From Thiogranum sp963752745 (GTDB lineage Bacteria; Pseudomonadota; Gammaproteobacteria; DSM-19610), in the NCBI GenBank assembly GCA_963752745.1, contig CAVWAK010000056.1, positions 28,872-92,871 on the forward strand: a DNA stretch of 64,000 bases, read 5' to 3'. The notes under the pieces are model-generated. The model made no database searches, was not told where the DNA came from, and was given only the letters and a program-made list of their open reading frames with translations. The position numbers and the translations under genes are program-made. Below, in pieces: positions 43,280 to 56,295 of the stretch. The stretch's first letter is position 1, and the number at the start of each line of letters is the position of its first letter.

Positions 43280-44939
43280 CGACGCCGATATCCAGGCGCA
43301 ACTTCAGGCATTGCGGGAGTCCTACGCAATGCGGCTGCCAGGGAAGCTGGAGGAGATCGGCACACTCTGGCATACACTCAGTAGCGGTAAATGGGAAACT
43401 GATAGCGTTGAGGTGTTACACAGGCTGACCCATAGCCTGGCCGGATCAGGAAGTACCTTCGGTTTTCCCGAACTGGGGGAAATCTCGAGAAGCATTGAAC
43501 AACTGCTTAAAGACTTGTTACAGAACCGTCTTGAACCTGATGAAGAGCAGCGCGGGCATATTGCGAATCTGCTCGTCCAACTTCACAGGTATGCAACCGC
43601 CGGCTCTTCGGACAAGGCCGCCGATAATGCCATAGACGTTATTGAGAGGGACCGGGCAGAAATCTCTGAGCAACCGCTGATCTATCTGGTAGAAGATGAC
43701 GTCTCGCTCGCCGAAGAACTTGCATTGCAACTGGATCATTTTGGATACCGTATAAAAGTATTCTCATCCACCGAACGCGTTGACAGTGCAGTAGCAACCC
43801 AGCCCCCTGACGCTTTTATTGTGGATATCAACTTGCCCGAAGGAGCCATGGCGGGCACAGACTTGCTAAACGACATTCAAAATCGCCATGGGATGAATCT
43901 ACCAGCAATTGTGATTTCGTCGCACAATGATTTTACCACCCGGCTGGCCGCAGTTCGCGCCGGTGGTGAAGCCTATTTTGTCAAGCCACTGGAAGTGTCC
44001 GCTCTCATAGACCGCCTGGATCATCTGACTCGACGCGAAGTGGATGAGCCCTATCGAATACTGGCCATCGACGATGATCATGCACTGGCTGACCATTATG
44101 CGTTGGTGCTCCGTCAGGCCGGTATGGAGGTACGCACCGTGACTCAAGCTGAAGATGTCATGGCAACGCTGGCAGACTTCAAGCCGGAACTTATCCTGAT
44201 GGATGTATATATGCCCTCATGTTCCGGGCTGGAACTTGCCAAACTCATTCGGCAACAGGAGGCCTATCTGGGAATACCTATCGTTTTTCTGTCTTCAGAA
44301 ACCAATCTTGAAAAACAGTATACAGCGATGCGTATGGGCGGTGATGATTTCCTCACCAAGCCAATTCAGGATCAACACCTGGTTACATCCGTAGCAGTAC
44401 GCGCCGAACGGGCTCGCATGCTTGGCGCATTGATGGTTCAGGACAGTCTTACAGGTCTACTGAAGCACACCATGATCAAGGAGCAGTTAGCCCAGGAACT
44501 GGCTCGCGCCAAACGAACAACATCAGCGCTCAGCTTTGCCATGATCGATATTGACAAGTTTAAGGACGTCAATGACAACTATGGTCATATGATGGGCGAT
44601 CGTGTCATAAAAAGCCTCGCTCGCTTGCTCCAGCAACGGCTGAGGAAATGCGACACAGTCGGTCGCTACGGAGGGGAGGAATTTGCCGTAGTCCTGCCAA
44701 ACTGCGATCTGCCCTCGGCTCTCAAGGTGATCGAAACAATCCGCGCGGATTTCTCTGAATTGCACTATCAACATGAAGGCAAGCCGTTCTCAACCACTTT
44801 CAGCGCCGGAATTGCGAGTTTCCCCACGCATGAAACTGCCGAGGGAATCAATCAGGCTGCTGACGAAGCATTGTATAAATCAAAGCGCGAGGGGCGTAAC
44901 CGGATTACTTTGGACAGCCCGAACAAACACCGGGGATAG
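43266..44939 (+). CDS. Hpt-REC-REC-GGDEF diguanylate cyclase
   Basis: The start is the ATG at 43266, overlapping the CheY-like gene. The 557-residue protein has an N-terminal Hpt-like helical domain (HSLAGSG, about 55), two receivers (about 140-255 and 265-380, with phosphoacceptor segments IVDINLPE and LMDVYMPS) and a GGDEF domain (about 390-550) with active GGEEF. This chain couples the phosphorelay to c-di-GMP output. Hpt and two receivers in one protein suggest several phosphate sources. Confidence 0.9.
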   Translation: MSSTNDADIQAQLQALRESYAMRLPGKLEEIGTLWHTLSSGKWETDSVEVLHRLTHSLAGSGSTFGFPELGEISRSIEQLLKDLLQNRLEPDEEQRGHIANLLVQLHRYATAGSSDKAADNAIDVIERDRAEISEQPLIYLVEDDVSLAEELALQLDHFGYRIKVFSSTERVDSAVATQPPDAFIVDINLPEGAMAGTDLLNDIQNRHGMNLPAIVISSHNDFTTRLAAVRAGGEAYFVKPLEVSALIDRLDHLTRREVDEPYRILAIDDDHALADHYALVLRQAGMEVRTVTQAEDVMATLADFKPELILMDVYMPSCSGLELAKLIRQQEAYLGIPIVFLSSETNLEKQYTAMRMGGDDFLTKPIQDQHLVTSVAVRAERARMLGALMVQDSLTGLLKHTMIKEQLAQELARAKRTTSALSFAMIDIDKFKDVNDNYGHMMGDRVIKSLARLLQQRLRKCDTVGRYGGEEFAVVLPNCDLPSALKVIETIRADFSELHYQHEGKPFSTTFSAGIASFPTHETAEGINQAADEALYKSKREGRNRITLDSPNKHRG

Positions 44940-45212
44940 TTTTCTGTCCTGTAGTAACTACGGCCTCATCGGGTTTAACCACATTCCCGGACAGTACAGA
45001 ACACTCTACTCTGACCTGGCAGTTAGCAGCGGCTAAGGACCGGCATGAGCAATATCTTTTGACTGCCAAACGCAGAATCCGGGTTATCAGCCAGCCACTC
45101 TTTGTAACCGAGACTGCCAGGCGTCGAACTTTTCACGCACAACCGTTTCGATACAGATCAACCGGACTCGAAGCCCAGCGAACATGACACAATCCAGGAT
45201 TGAAGAATTGTA

Positions 45213-45893
45213 TTAAAGGGCCTTCTTATCGAACTCGAGATTAACTGCACCTGATGAAGCAGTTTGAACCCTGGGGATGTCTATAACGCCATCACTGACA
45301 AAGCCCGATGGTTTCCCAATCTCATCGTAGCGCACGCAATTGGCGCCTTCGAACTCAAATTCGCCGATATAGCGATGTGATATTTTTCGTTTCAACTGCG
45401 CCGCATAGTCAAGACCCAGGAAGTAGCTGACCAGCCCCCTGATAACGCCGGCGTGAACTACCAGCAGAATGGTTTTTTGGGGATGTGTCTCGGCCAGGAA
45501 TTTGAGGTAGTGTGAACTGCGCTGCTGCATCTGCCGAAAGCTCTCACCATCGGGATAGATAAAGTCCGGGTCTTTCTTGTGCTGCGGAATGTTGTTGGTT
45601 ACCCACTTCTTACTCTTCCTGTACAACAATCCATAGTTGACCTCATTGAAATCGGCGACATCGTGTATGACGGGTATACCGCGTTGCCGGGCGTAAAACA
45701 TCGCAGTTTGCCGGGCTCGTTCCAGGGCGCTTGAATAGATGGCGTCGAATTCAATAGCATGCTTCTGCAAAGCCGCTTCGACCTTGGCTACATCCGCCCT
45801 CCAACCCTTGACGCGCGGCGCATCGCCCCACCCAAGAATCTGGTCAGATGCATTGAGCAAGGTTTTGTAATGCCGAACAACTATAGCGCGCAT
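45213..45893 (-). CDS. Histidine phosphatase family protein
   Basis: A 226-residue cytoplasmic protein of the phosphoglycerate-mutase-like fold. The first catalytic His is in VVRHYKT (residue 8; the usual Gly is Tyr). SSALERARQTA supplies the conserved Arg/Glu region and VVHAGVIRGL the second His. The substrate is unknown. I choose the ATG at 45893; the same frame stays open to 46610, but that extension lies antisense to ppk1 and lacks family similarity. No ribosome site is apparent, so it may be leaderless. Confidence 0.85.
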   Translation of the reverse strand: MRAIVVRHYKTLLNASDQILGWGDAPRVKGWRADVAKVEAALQKHAIEFDAIYSSALERARQTAMFYARQRGIPVIHDVADFNEVNYGLLYRKSKKWVTNNIPQHKKDPDFIYPDGESFRQMQQRSSHYLKFLAETHPQKTILLVVHAGVIRGLVSYFLGLDYAAQLKRKISHRYIGEFEFEGANCVRYDEIGKPSGFVSDGVIDIPRVQTASSGAVNLEFDKKAL

Positions 45894-46298
45894 AGGCAAA
45901 ACATAGCAGCTGGCGGCTAGCGGTACAATTCGGCGTTTCCGCGGACCCTGCCATATTCGATCAAGGCGACCTACTCTGTTGATATCCCGTAGTTTTAATT
46001 GTTTGGATAACTGTCTACGCACAGTACCAACAGGCTGGAATATCCGCCGCCGGGAAGCAAGTTCATGGACTCCAGCCGAGTTTTGACACAGCGTGCCTTT
46101 TTCATGAACTATTGACGTGGAACAATAACTTACCAGCCATCCTGCAGGCGAAACTGCTACACTTGCAGGGAGAACATTCAAGGGGGCGATAATGAACAAG
46201 ACCGGCCAAGACACCAGACAAATACTTGCTTCGGGCGTGACAACCCGGGAATCGCAAGCCGATGCCACTGACAGCATAGGGGTTCCTCCGTACCGGTC
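45894..46298. other. Divergent intergenic region between histidine phosphatase and ppk1
   Basis: This 405-bp gap has no clear gene. It holds an ATG at 46192 with a strong ribosome site (AAGGGGGCG) in a frame different from ppk1; this frame encodes about 35 residues that run into the ppk1 start region. It may be the true ppk1 start with a further frameshift, or an unrelated peptide. Confidence 0.45.
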
Positions 46299-48473
<2,175 letters not shown>

Positions 48474-48488
48474 GGTATAAGACGAATA

Positions 48489-48965
48489 ATGACGCAAGAT
48501 AAAAAGGCCCGGCCGATCCTGGTGCCAGTCGATTTCTCGACCTATTCGGAAGCTGCGCTAATGTGTGCCGCCGACCTTGCGGACATGATCAAGGAACCGC
48601 TTATTGTGCTGCACGTTGTACATGATCCCGGCGAAGCACCCGGCTACTACGCGGTGAAAGGCAGAAAGAAGCAGTTACACAGGCTCGAGGATGTTGCCGC
48701 CGAAATGCTGCAGGAATTCGTGGAGAACGTGAAGAAGAAACATCCCGGCAATATGGCCATTAAAACTGCACAGACCGAGCTGGTTATCGGCCTTCCGGTG
48801 AATAGAATCCTCGAAGTTGCTGAACAGAACCATGCGCGCATGATTGTCATGGGCAGCCAGGGAAGAACCGGGCTTTCACATGTGCTCCTCGGGTCGAAAG
48901 CCGAACAGGTTGTCCACCTTTCCCCCATCCCCGTCACCATCGTCAAGAACAAACACAAGAAGTAA
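48489..48965 (+). CDS. Universal stress protein, UspA family
   Basis: A 158-residue cytoplasmic protein with the Usp fold (VPVDFSTYSEAAL near the start). The ATP-binding motif GSQGRTGLSHVLLGSKAEQVV is present in its G-2x-G-9x-G form. It follows ppk1 by 15 nt and precedes the Na/Pi gene by 8 nt, in the phosphate/polyphosphate island. A paralogue is at 57872-58468. Confidence 0.92.
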   Translation: MTQDKKARPILVPVDFSTYSEAALMCAADLADMIKEPLIVLHVVHDPGEAPGYYAVKGRKKQLHRLEDVAAEMLQEFVENVKKKHPGNMAIKTAQTELVIGLPVNRILEVAEQNHARMIVMGSQGRTGLSHVLLGSKAEQVVHLSPIPVTIVKNKHKK

Positions 48966-48973
48966 CTGTTAGC

Positions 48974-50803
48974 ATGGATGCCATCTTCAGCTCGAGGGAA
49001 TGGGCCATCAACATCGGCAAGATTTTGTTTGTGACTGCCTGCTTCGTTGCTGTTCACCACAACACCTGTGTTGGCTGCCGATACCGTCACTGATACCGAT
49101 GCGATGAACTGGGGCAATATGGGCATGCACCTGGTTGGCGGCCTGGCGTTGTTTCTTTTCGGCATGGACCAGATGGCCGACGCGCTCAAGGCGGTGGCCG
49201 GCGAGCGCATGAAGACGATCCTTGCGCGACTGACCGCCAATCGTTTCATGGGGGCCATGACCGGCGCATTCGTAACCGCCGTCATCCAGTCCTCGTCGGT
49301 AACCACGGTGCTGGTGGTCGGCTTTATCACCGCCGGCCTGATGTCGATGGCCCAGTCCATCGGCATCATTATGGGCGCCAATATCGGCACCACCATCACC
49401 GCCCAGATCATCGCCTTCAAAGTCACAGAGGGCGCCCTGTTGATGATCGCGGTCGGCTTCACCCTGCTGTTTACTTCAAAACAGGAACAGATCCGTCACT
49501 ATGGCAGCATCCTGATGGGGCTCGGCCTGGTGTTTTTCGGCATGAGTGTAATGAGTGACGCCATGGCACCGTTACGCACCTACCCGCCGTTTCTCGAACT
49601 GATGACCCGCATGGATAATCCGCTGATAGGCATACTTACCGCCGCGCTGTTCACTGCGCTGGTGCAGTCATCGTCTGCAACCACGGGTATCATCATTGTC
49701 ATGGCATCACAGGGTTTTATTTCCCTGCAGGCCGGTATTGCACTGGCCATGGGGGCCAATATCGGCACCTGTGTGACCGCCATGCTCGCATCTATCGGCA
49801 AACCCCGGGAAGCCGTTCGTGCAGCCCTGGTGCACGTGCTGTTCAACGTGTTTGGCGTTCTGCTGTGGGTCAGCTTCATCGACCAGCTGGCGCAGTTCGT
49901 CACCACGTTTTCGCCAACCCGCAGCGACCTGTCAGGCGTTGAACTGCTGGCAGCAACGGCGCCGCGCCAGATTGCCAATGCGCATACCGTGTTCAATATA
50001 GCCAACACACTTATCTTTATCTGGTTTACCGCCCAGTTCGCCAGACTGGTCGAATGGCTGGTCCCCGACAAGCCGCTTGAGGAGGTCATTCTTCTGTCAC
50101 CGCGCTACCTGGATGATTCTCTTCTCGAAACCCCTTCCCTGGCGCTCGACCGGGTGCGTATGGAAACCGGACGCATGGGAAAACGCGTCAGGGATATGCT
50201 GCAGCGAATCATGCCCGCCATTCTCAGCGGTGACCGGAGCAACGCTGGGTGAAATTGCGATAATCGATGATGAAGTGGACGCCCTGCACGGGCATATCAT
50301 CAAGTACCTCGGGCAACTCAGCAAGCAGCAACTCTCGGAGAAGCAGACAGTCAATCTTGTCAATCTTATGTCCGCTGTCAATGACCTCGAGAACATTGGC
50401 GACCTGATAGAAACCGATCTGATTCACCTCGGTCATGAGCGCATAGATAATGGCGTTTCGATCAGCCTTGCGACACAGGAAATCCTGACCAAACTGCATA
50501 AAACGGTGTCAGATGCGGTCGAGACGGCCATCACTGCATTGATGGAAGAAGATTTCACAGCAGCACAGGAGGTCATTTCCGTGAAAGCGGAAATCGATCA
50601 ACTGGTCGATTCGGCAGCCAGCACACCAGGTCAAACGGCTGGTTGCAGATGAACCCAACCGGCTTGCTGCCTACGCGCTGGAAATCGATATCATCGGTAA
50701 ACTGAAACGTATCTACTATCACGCAAACCGGATAGCCAAGGCCATAGTGCAGGAAGAAGAAGTCGAAGAAGAAAAGGAAGAAGCCGCAGCAGAGGCCTCA
50801 TAA
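48974..50803 (+). pseudogene. Na/Pi cotransporter with PhoU-like C-terminal domain, three frameshifts
   Basis: The start ATG at 48974 leads a signal-like helix (GKILFVTACF), then the frame shifts by one inserted base near 49046 and continues LLFTTTPVLAADT. The transporter core (about 50-330) has two repeats with QSSSVTT and QSSSATT motifs typical of the NptA/PNaS family. Two more one-base gains, near 50235-50241 and at 50623, are needed before the PhoU-like helical end (EIAIIDDEVDALHGHI ... LVADEPNRLAAYALEID). About 608 residues result. The product imports phosphate with sodium. Confidence 0.75.
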
Positions 50804-50807
50804 AGCA

Positions 50808-52078
50808 TCACTGTTCAGATTCAGCTTCACTGTCGCCCGACGGCACTTCATTCTCGCGGCGTATGGTTACCCGGTAGATCCGCCGTGACGTAGCCTTGTT
50901 TATTTTCACCTCCAGACCGTCGATCACGAAAGTTTCCTGTTCCTTGGGAATACTGGCTGTATGGTTAAGAATCCACAAGCTGATCGTGTCAGTGGGTTTA
51001 CCCGGCAGATCCAGTGCAAAGAATTCTTCGACCACGCGCAGTTCCGCAGCACCGTCCACCAGTATCTCATTGTCCGACACAGGGCTTGCCAGGAGCGGTG
51101 CCGCATCACTTTCGTCGTATATTTCGCCCACCAGTTCTTCCAGCAGGTCTTCCAGCGTTACGATACCGCGCACCGTTCCATATTCGTCCACGACAATGGC
51201 ACTGTGCAGCTGTTTGCGTCGCAGCTCGGAAAACAGTTCATTGATCTTCTGGTACTGCGGGACAAAAAGCGGCTCGTGGGCGATCTCGTCAAGCCTTGCC
51301 TGCTTGCGGTCATGTGCGACTGCATCGAGCAAGTCGCGCAGATAAACCATCTTGTGAATGTTATCCCGGTGTTCGTCAAACAGCGGTATTCGGGAAACCG
51401 ACCCGGACAGAACCTGTGGCAGAGCGTCGGCGATCGACAGACTGCCCTCGAGGGCGAATATCTTGTCGCGTGGCGTCATGACATCTCTGGCCTTCAGATT
51501 ATTGAACGCAAACACCCGTTCAATAATTTCACGCTCCCGGCGGGCGATGAAACCCTCTTTTTCACCATGCTCCAGCATGCTGATCAGCTCGGACTGGGTA
51601 ACTACCGGGTCACCCTGCTGCGCGCGTCAGCTGGTGCACCCAGGTGGTGAAATACCCGAACAGCCAGACTAACGGATAAATCAGGCGCATAAACGCCAGC
51701 AGAAATGGCGCTATCATCAGCGAGATGGTTTCCGAATAACGGGTGGCAAGGCTCTTTGGTGTTATCTCACCAAACACCAGAATGACTATTGTCAGCACAC
51801 CCACGGCGATCCCCGGCCCAGCGCTGCCGAACAATTTTGTCGCCAGAACAGTGGCCATACACCGATGCGGCTATATTGACGAGATTATTGCCGATCAGTA
51901 TCGTGGTCAGCATGCGCGATGGATCTTTCTTGAGCCGGTACAAAGCCTGGGCACCGCGCCGCCCTTCCCTGACCAGCCCTTCCACCCTGCTAATCGAAAG
52001 CGCGACCAATGCCGTCTCTGAGCCCGAGAAGACGCCGGAAAACGTCAACAGCAACAGCAGAAGGATAATATCTATCAC
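50808..52078 (-). pseudogene. CNNM/CorC-family transporter, two frameshifts
   Basis: The product starts at GTG 52078. The DUF21 membrane domain (about 1-170) runs from IDIILLLLLLTFSGVFSG to WLFGYFTTW. A one-base gain at 51859 interrupts it after NIAASV and another within 51621-51626 after HQLTR. Two CBS motifs (about 205-320, SVSRIPLFDEH and HSAIVVDEYGT) and a CorC/HlyC domain follow (about 330-410). Such proteins are linked to Mg and Co efflux or homeostasis. It ends 5 nt from the convergent Na/Pi gene. Confidence 0.75.
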
Positions 52079-52420
52079 CGATTCACTCCCCGTATCCGGC
52101 CCATGGCATTAGTACTCAATTCTTATACACTGACCATCTGTTCAGAGCCCAGAATAGGCGGCTGTTGACAGCCATTCAACTTGTAGCGGACGGGTGATCG
52201 CACATATAGTGCCGGGCACCCATTAAATTAGCGGAAAACGATTGACCAATATCAGTTACTTATAGGGAATTTTTCAGTAACATCCACTTGGCCTGACCAA
52301 ACCGGGATCCTCGCAGACCATTCGTCCGGGGAGAGGGGTGGGTCGGGCCATTACAAACCAGAAAACCCGCATCTGCCAAATACGCAGAGCGCTGTAAAGA
52401 CTAGTGAGGAGAAACACTAA
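52079..52420. other. Divergent intergenic region before pstS
   Basis: A 342-bp gap that must contain the promoters of the CNNM gene (minus) and pstS (plus). I found no convincing Pho box. A ribosome site GAGGAGAA precedes pstS. No hairpin with a T-run is seen. Confidence 0.45.
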
Positions 52421-53296
52421 ATGAATCTTAAACCACTGCTTGTGGCAGCACTGCTCGCCAACTTCGCCTTCCTGTCGAGCCACGCGGTTGCACGTACTGA
52501 AATCCAGAACAAGGGTTCCGATACACTGGTAAACGTAGCCCAGGCCTGGGCCGAAGCCTATCAGAAGGTTAACCCGGAGGTCGCAGTGGCAGTATCTGGC
52601 GGTGGTTCAGGCACTGGTATCGCATCACTTATCAATGGCACCGTCGACATCGCCAACGCCAGCCGCAAAATGAAGGCCAAAGAAGTCACCATGGCTGAAG
52701 AGCGCGGCGTGCACCCGGTCGAGCATATTGTCGGTTATGATGCCCTGGCGGTTTTCATCAACGGCGCCAACCCGGCAAGTACCCTGACAATCCCCCAGCT
52801 CAAGGAAATCTTTGGCCGTGGTGGAAAATACACTAAATGGACCGATCTCGGACTAAAAGTACCTGGCTGCCAGGGTCAGAAAATCGTGGTGGTAAGCCGG
52901 CAGAACAACTCAGGCACCTATGTCTACTTCAAAAAGGCGGTTCTGGGCAAGAAAGGCAAGTTTCGCCAGGGTACGCTGGATATGCATGGTTCAAAAGACG
53001 TGGTCGACCTGGTCGAGAAGACACCCTGTGCGATTGGCTACAGCGGACTCGCCTATGCTACGGACCATATCAAAATGGCCTGTATCGCCACAGATGAAGG
53101 CCAGGACTGTGTCAGTCCTTCGGTAAAGACGGCCTCGGACAAAAGTTACCCCGTCGCCCGCCCGTTGTTCATGTACACCAGCGGCGAACCGGAAGGCCAC
53201 ATCAAAACGTATCTTGACTGGGTGATGAGTGATACCGGCCAGTGCATTATCAAGAAGAAAGGCTATGCACCGCTCAAAGCGGTCACCTGTGAATAA
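52421..53296 (+). CDS. pstS: Phosphate ABC transporter substrate-binding protein
   Basis: PstS binds phosphate in the periplasm and delivers it to PstCAB. The 291-residue protein has a signal peptide (residues 1-24, cleavage near AVA). Family motifs are IQNKGSDTLVN, VSGGGSGTGIASLING, VSRQNNSGTY and AIGYSGLAYATD. It is intact, unlike the adjacent phoU and Na/Pi genes. A good ribosome site precedes it. Confidence 0.95.
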   Translation: MNLKPLLVAALLANFAFLSSHAVARTEIQNKGSDTLVNVAQAWAEAYQKVNPEVAVAVSGGGSGTGIASLINGTVDIANASRKMKAKEVTMAEERGVHPVEHIVGYDALAVFINGANPASTLTIPQLKEIFGRGGKYTKWTDLGLKVPGCQGQKIVVVSRQNNSGTYVYFKKAVLGKKGKFRQGTLDMHGSKDVVDLVEKTPCAIGYSGLAYATDHIKMACIATDEGQDCVSPSVKTASDKSYPVARPLFMYTSGEPEGHIKTYLDWVMSDTGQCIIKKKGYAPLKAVTCE

Positions 53297-53396
53297 GGCT
53301 TCAATGTAGTTTGTTATCCAGGAATCGGACCCGCTGCGTATTGCGTTCGCTGCGCAGGTTCATTAACCTCGCAAAAAACAACCTGGAGCGATAGGG

Positions 53397-54485
53397 ATGA
53401 GTCACTACGAAGAGCGACTGGAGAAAGACCTGCTGAAGATCCGCAATCGGGTTGCGGAGATGGGCGCGCTGGGTCGAGGAAGGCGCTGGCGAATGCCATT
53501 CGGGCACTGGAGACCAATGATTACACGCTGGCTTCCACAACCATTCTGGCTGACCACCCGATCAACCGGAGAATGCGCGAAATCGACCAGCTGTGCCATG
53601 CATTTATCGCCGTTCACCTTCCCAGCGCCGGCCATCTTCGCATGTTGTCCGCCGTCATCCGGGTAAACATCGCGCTTGAACGCATCGGTGACTATGCCGT
53701 CACCATCTCGCGGGTCAGCAAACAGATGTCCTCTGCCCCTGAAGGCCACACTGCCAATGAACTGGCGCGCATTGCCAATGCGGCGCAAGGTCATGTTGAA
53801 GCAGTCGATTTCTGCTTTCAGCGACCTCAACCCCGAGGCTGCCCGGGCCACTATGGTGATGGAAAACGAAATGGAGTTTGACCTGGACGCCATCTATGCG
53901 GAACTGATGGCCAACAGTGAACGTGGAAACGCTAAAAACCTGCTTGCAGTCTTCGTAATATTCACACACCTGAAACGCGTTGCCGACCAGGCAAAGAATC
54001 TGTGTGAGGAAACGGTATTCGCAGCTACCGGTGAGACCAAGGCACCCAAGGTCTACAACGTTCTGTTCGTGGACGAGGACAACAGCTGCCTGAGCCAGAT
54101 CGCCGAAGCATTTGCAGCCAAGACATTCCCGGGAGTGGCAAATACAGCAGCGGTGGATCACGCCCTGCCGATGCATTGCATCCTGCCATGGTGGAATTCA
54201 TGCAAGCCCACGGTTTCGATCTGGACAATGCGAAACCCAAGTCGCTTGACCTGACTCACCAGGAGCTTTCCGAAAAGCACATTATTGTCAGTCTGGGCGG
54301 CCGGGTCAGGGATTACCTTCCGGTGATCCCGTTTCACACGACAGGGCTGGTATGGGATATCGATGCGCCACCAGCCTGGCGAGCGCACCAACCTGAAAAA
54401 TGAGCAGCTGGAATCCATTTATCGGCAAATCGCCACCGAGGTGCGCGACCTCATGGAGATACTGCGCGGTGAAGATGCGCCCTAG
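53397..54485 (+). pseudogene. phoU: PhoU fused to a phosphatase-like domain, five frameshifts
   Basis: PhoU controls phosphate uptake and the Pho signal. The N-terminal part (residues about 1-220) is a PhoU helical repeat (MGALVEEALANAIRALE, ERIGDYAV, HLKRVADQAKNLCEE), readable only when one extra G is removed at 53472 and 53482, and one C at 53786. A C-terminal domain (about 225-360) resembles low-molecular-weight phosphatase/arsenate reductase (VLFVDEDNSCLSQIAEAF). Its frame needs another shift near 54145 (one base lost or two gained) and one gain at 54377, ending RDLMEILRGEDAP. The active-site Cys is Asp and the Arg is Leu, so the domain should be catalytically dead. The ATG at 53397 has a GGAG-like site. 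Confidence 0.7.
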
Positions 54486-54504
54486 ACAGGCCCACCAAGC
54501 GATT

Positions 54505-55419
54505 ATGACTCAGCAAGACGCAGACAATTTCGACCGGCGCGACAGCGACTGGTACATCGACAAACTGGTGCAGATACTGGTGTTCATCGGTGGCATTTCG
54601 GCCATCGTTTTCATCATCGGTATTTTTGTTTTCATTACCAAGGAAGGCATCGGCTTTATCCTCGACACTATGGACATCAGGGAGTTTTTCCTGTCGCCCT
54701 ACTGGGAACCGAGTGATGAAGATGCCCCGGAATACGGCATACTCGCCCTGGTCGCCGGCACCGCCAGCGTAACCGGACTGGCGTTGGTGGTAGCGATACC
54801 GTTCTCACTTGGAGCAGCCATTTTTATCGGCGAATTCGCCACCGGCAAGACCCGCGAGTTTCTCAAGGTCCTGGTGGAACTGCTGGCGGCGATCCCGTCT
54901 GTAGTGTGGGGCTTCATCGGGCTCACCATCATGAACCCGCTGATCATTGAAGTATTTGATGTGCCCGTCGGACTTACCGTGCTCAATGCCGGCCTTATTC
55001 TTGGCCTCATGACCGCACCGATCATGACATCGATCGCCGAAGATGCGCTCAAGGCAGTGCCTGACCGTTACCGCGAAGCTGCCGAGGCCATGGGCGCGAC
55101 GCGCTGGCAGGTAATCTTCAAGGTGGTGCTGCCTGCCGCCAAGAACGGTTTGCTTGGCGCAGTATTGCTGGGCATCGGTCGCGGCTTCGGTGAAACCATG
55201 GCGGTACTGATGGCCACCGGTCATGCCGTAAATATCCCTACCAGCGTATTCGATTCGGTACGGGCACTGACGGCAACCATCGCCGCCGAGCTCGGTGAAA
55301 CTGCCGTGGGTTCTGATCACTACCAGGCACTGTTTACCATCGGCATCTTCCTGTTCCTGATCACCTTCATCATCAATCTCACCGCCGACCTGGTGGTGCG
55401 AGGCGTGCGTAAAGGGTAA
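54505..55419 (+). CDS. pstC: Phosphate ABC transporter permease
   Basis: The 304-residue inner-membrane protein has about six helices and the EAAEAMGATRWQV coupling motif. The ATG at 54505 gives the usual PstC length and N-terminus; a longer frame from 54400 lies inside the phoU end and is rejected. It begins the intact pstC-pstA-pstB-pstB stretch. Confidence 0.93.
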   Translation: MTQQDADNFDRRDSDWYIDKLVQILVFIGGISAIVFIIGIFVFITKEGIGFILDTMDIREFFLSPYWEPSDEDAPEYGILALVAGTASVTGLALVVAIPFSLGAAIFIGEFATGKTREFLKVLVELLAAIPSVVWGFIGLTIMNPLIIEVFDVPVGLTVLNAGLILGLMTAPIMTSIAEDALKAVPDRYREAAEAMGATRWQVIFKVVLPAAKNGLLGAVLLGIGRGFGETMAVLMATGHAVNIPTSVFDSVRALTATIAAELGETAVGSDHYQALFTIGIFLFLITFIINLTADLVVRGVRKG

Positions 55420-55425
55420 TACACT

Positions 55426-56295
55426 ATGTTTGAGATAACAGCGGGTAACATCAAGGACAAAAAGGTACAGACCCTGTACCGTACCCTGTTCATGTTGATG
55501 ACAGGACTACTGATCCTGCCGGTACTCATCATCCTCGGCACGCTCATCGTCAAGGGCGGTTCGGTCCTGTCCATGGACTTCCTGTTTACCGCACCCACCG
55601 ACGGCATGACGGCAGGCGGCATCTTCCCTGCTCTGCTGGGTACTGTATGGATCGTGGCCGTAGCCTTGCTGATATCCGTTCCTATCGGTGTCGCGGCAGC
55701 AATCTATCTGAGTGAGTACGCACCGGACACCTGGTCCACACGCATAATCAACCTGGCCATTATTAACCTGGCTGGCGTACCTTCCATAGTCCACGCACTG
55801 TTTGGCGTTGGCGCCTTTGTTATTTTCTTCGGCTTTGGCACCAGCATTCTCGCCGCCAGCCTGACGCTGGCAATCATGACACTGCCCGTGGTCATTGTCG
55901 CCACGCGTGAATCCCTGCAAGCGGTACCGATGGCATTCCGGGAGGCCTGCTGGAACATGGGTGCCACGCGCTGGCAGACGATACGCCGCGTTGTGCTGCC
56001 GAATGCGGTCAGCGGCATACTTACCGGTGTCATCCTGGAAGTTTCACGCACCACGGGCGAGACAGCCCCGATCATGTTTACCGGCGCTGTGTTCTTCACC
56101 CCCTTCCTGCCGGAGAGCATCCTCGACCAGACCATGGCGCTATCGCTGCACCTGTTCGTGGTCTCGACGCAGGTGCCCGGCGTACCTGAAGACCTGCCCT
56201 ACGGGGTCGCGCTGGTACTCATCGGCATGGTGCTGTTAATGAACAGTGTATCTATTGCATTCCGTATGTATCTGCGAGGCAAAAAGAAATGGTAG
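55426..56295 (+). CDS. pstA: Phosphate ABC transporter permease
   Basis: A 289-residue permease with six helices and the coupling motif EACWNMGATRWQTIRRVVLP. It starts 6 nt after pstC and overlaps the first pstB by 7 nt. It forms the membrane channel with PstC. Confidence 0.94.
   Translation: MFEITAGNIKDKKVQTLYRTLFMLMTGLLILPVLIILGTLIVKGGSVLSMDFLFTAPTDGMTAGGIFPALLGTVWIVAVALLISVPIGVAAAIYLSEYAPDTWSTRIINLAIINLAGVPSIVHALFGVGAFVIFFGFGTSILAASLTLAIMTLPVVIVATRESLQAVPMAFREACWNMGATRWQTIRRVVLPNAVSGILTGVILEVSRTTGETAPIMFTGAVFFTPFLPESILDQTMALSLHLFVVSTQVPGVPEDLPYGVALVLIGMVLLMNSVSIAFRMYLRGKKKW

Noticed and set aside
52079..52420. Pho box upstream of pstS
   Set aside because: The segment CTGTTGACAGCCATTCAACT is too distant from the CTGTCAT repeat consensus to claim.
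54400..54504. Longer pstC start at 54400
   Set aside because: It falls inside the phoU tail in another frame and gives an abnormal N-terminus.
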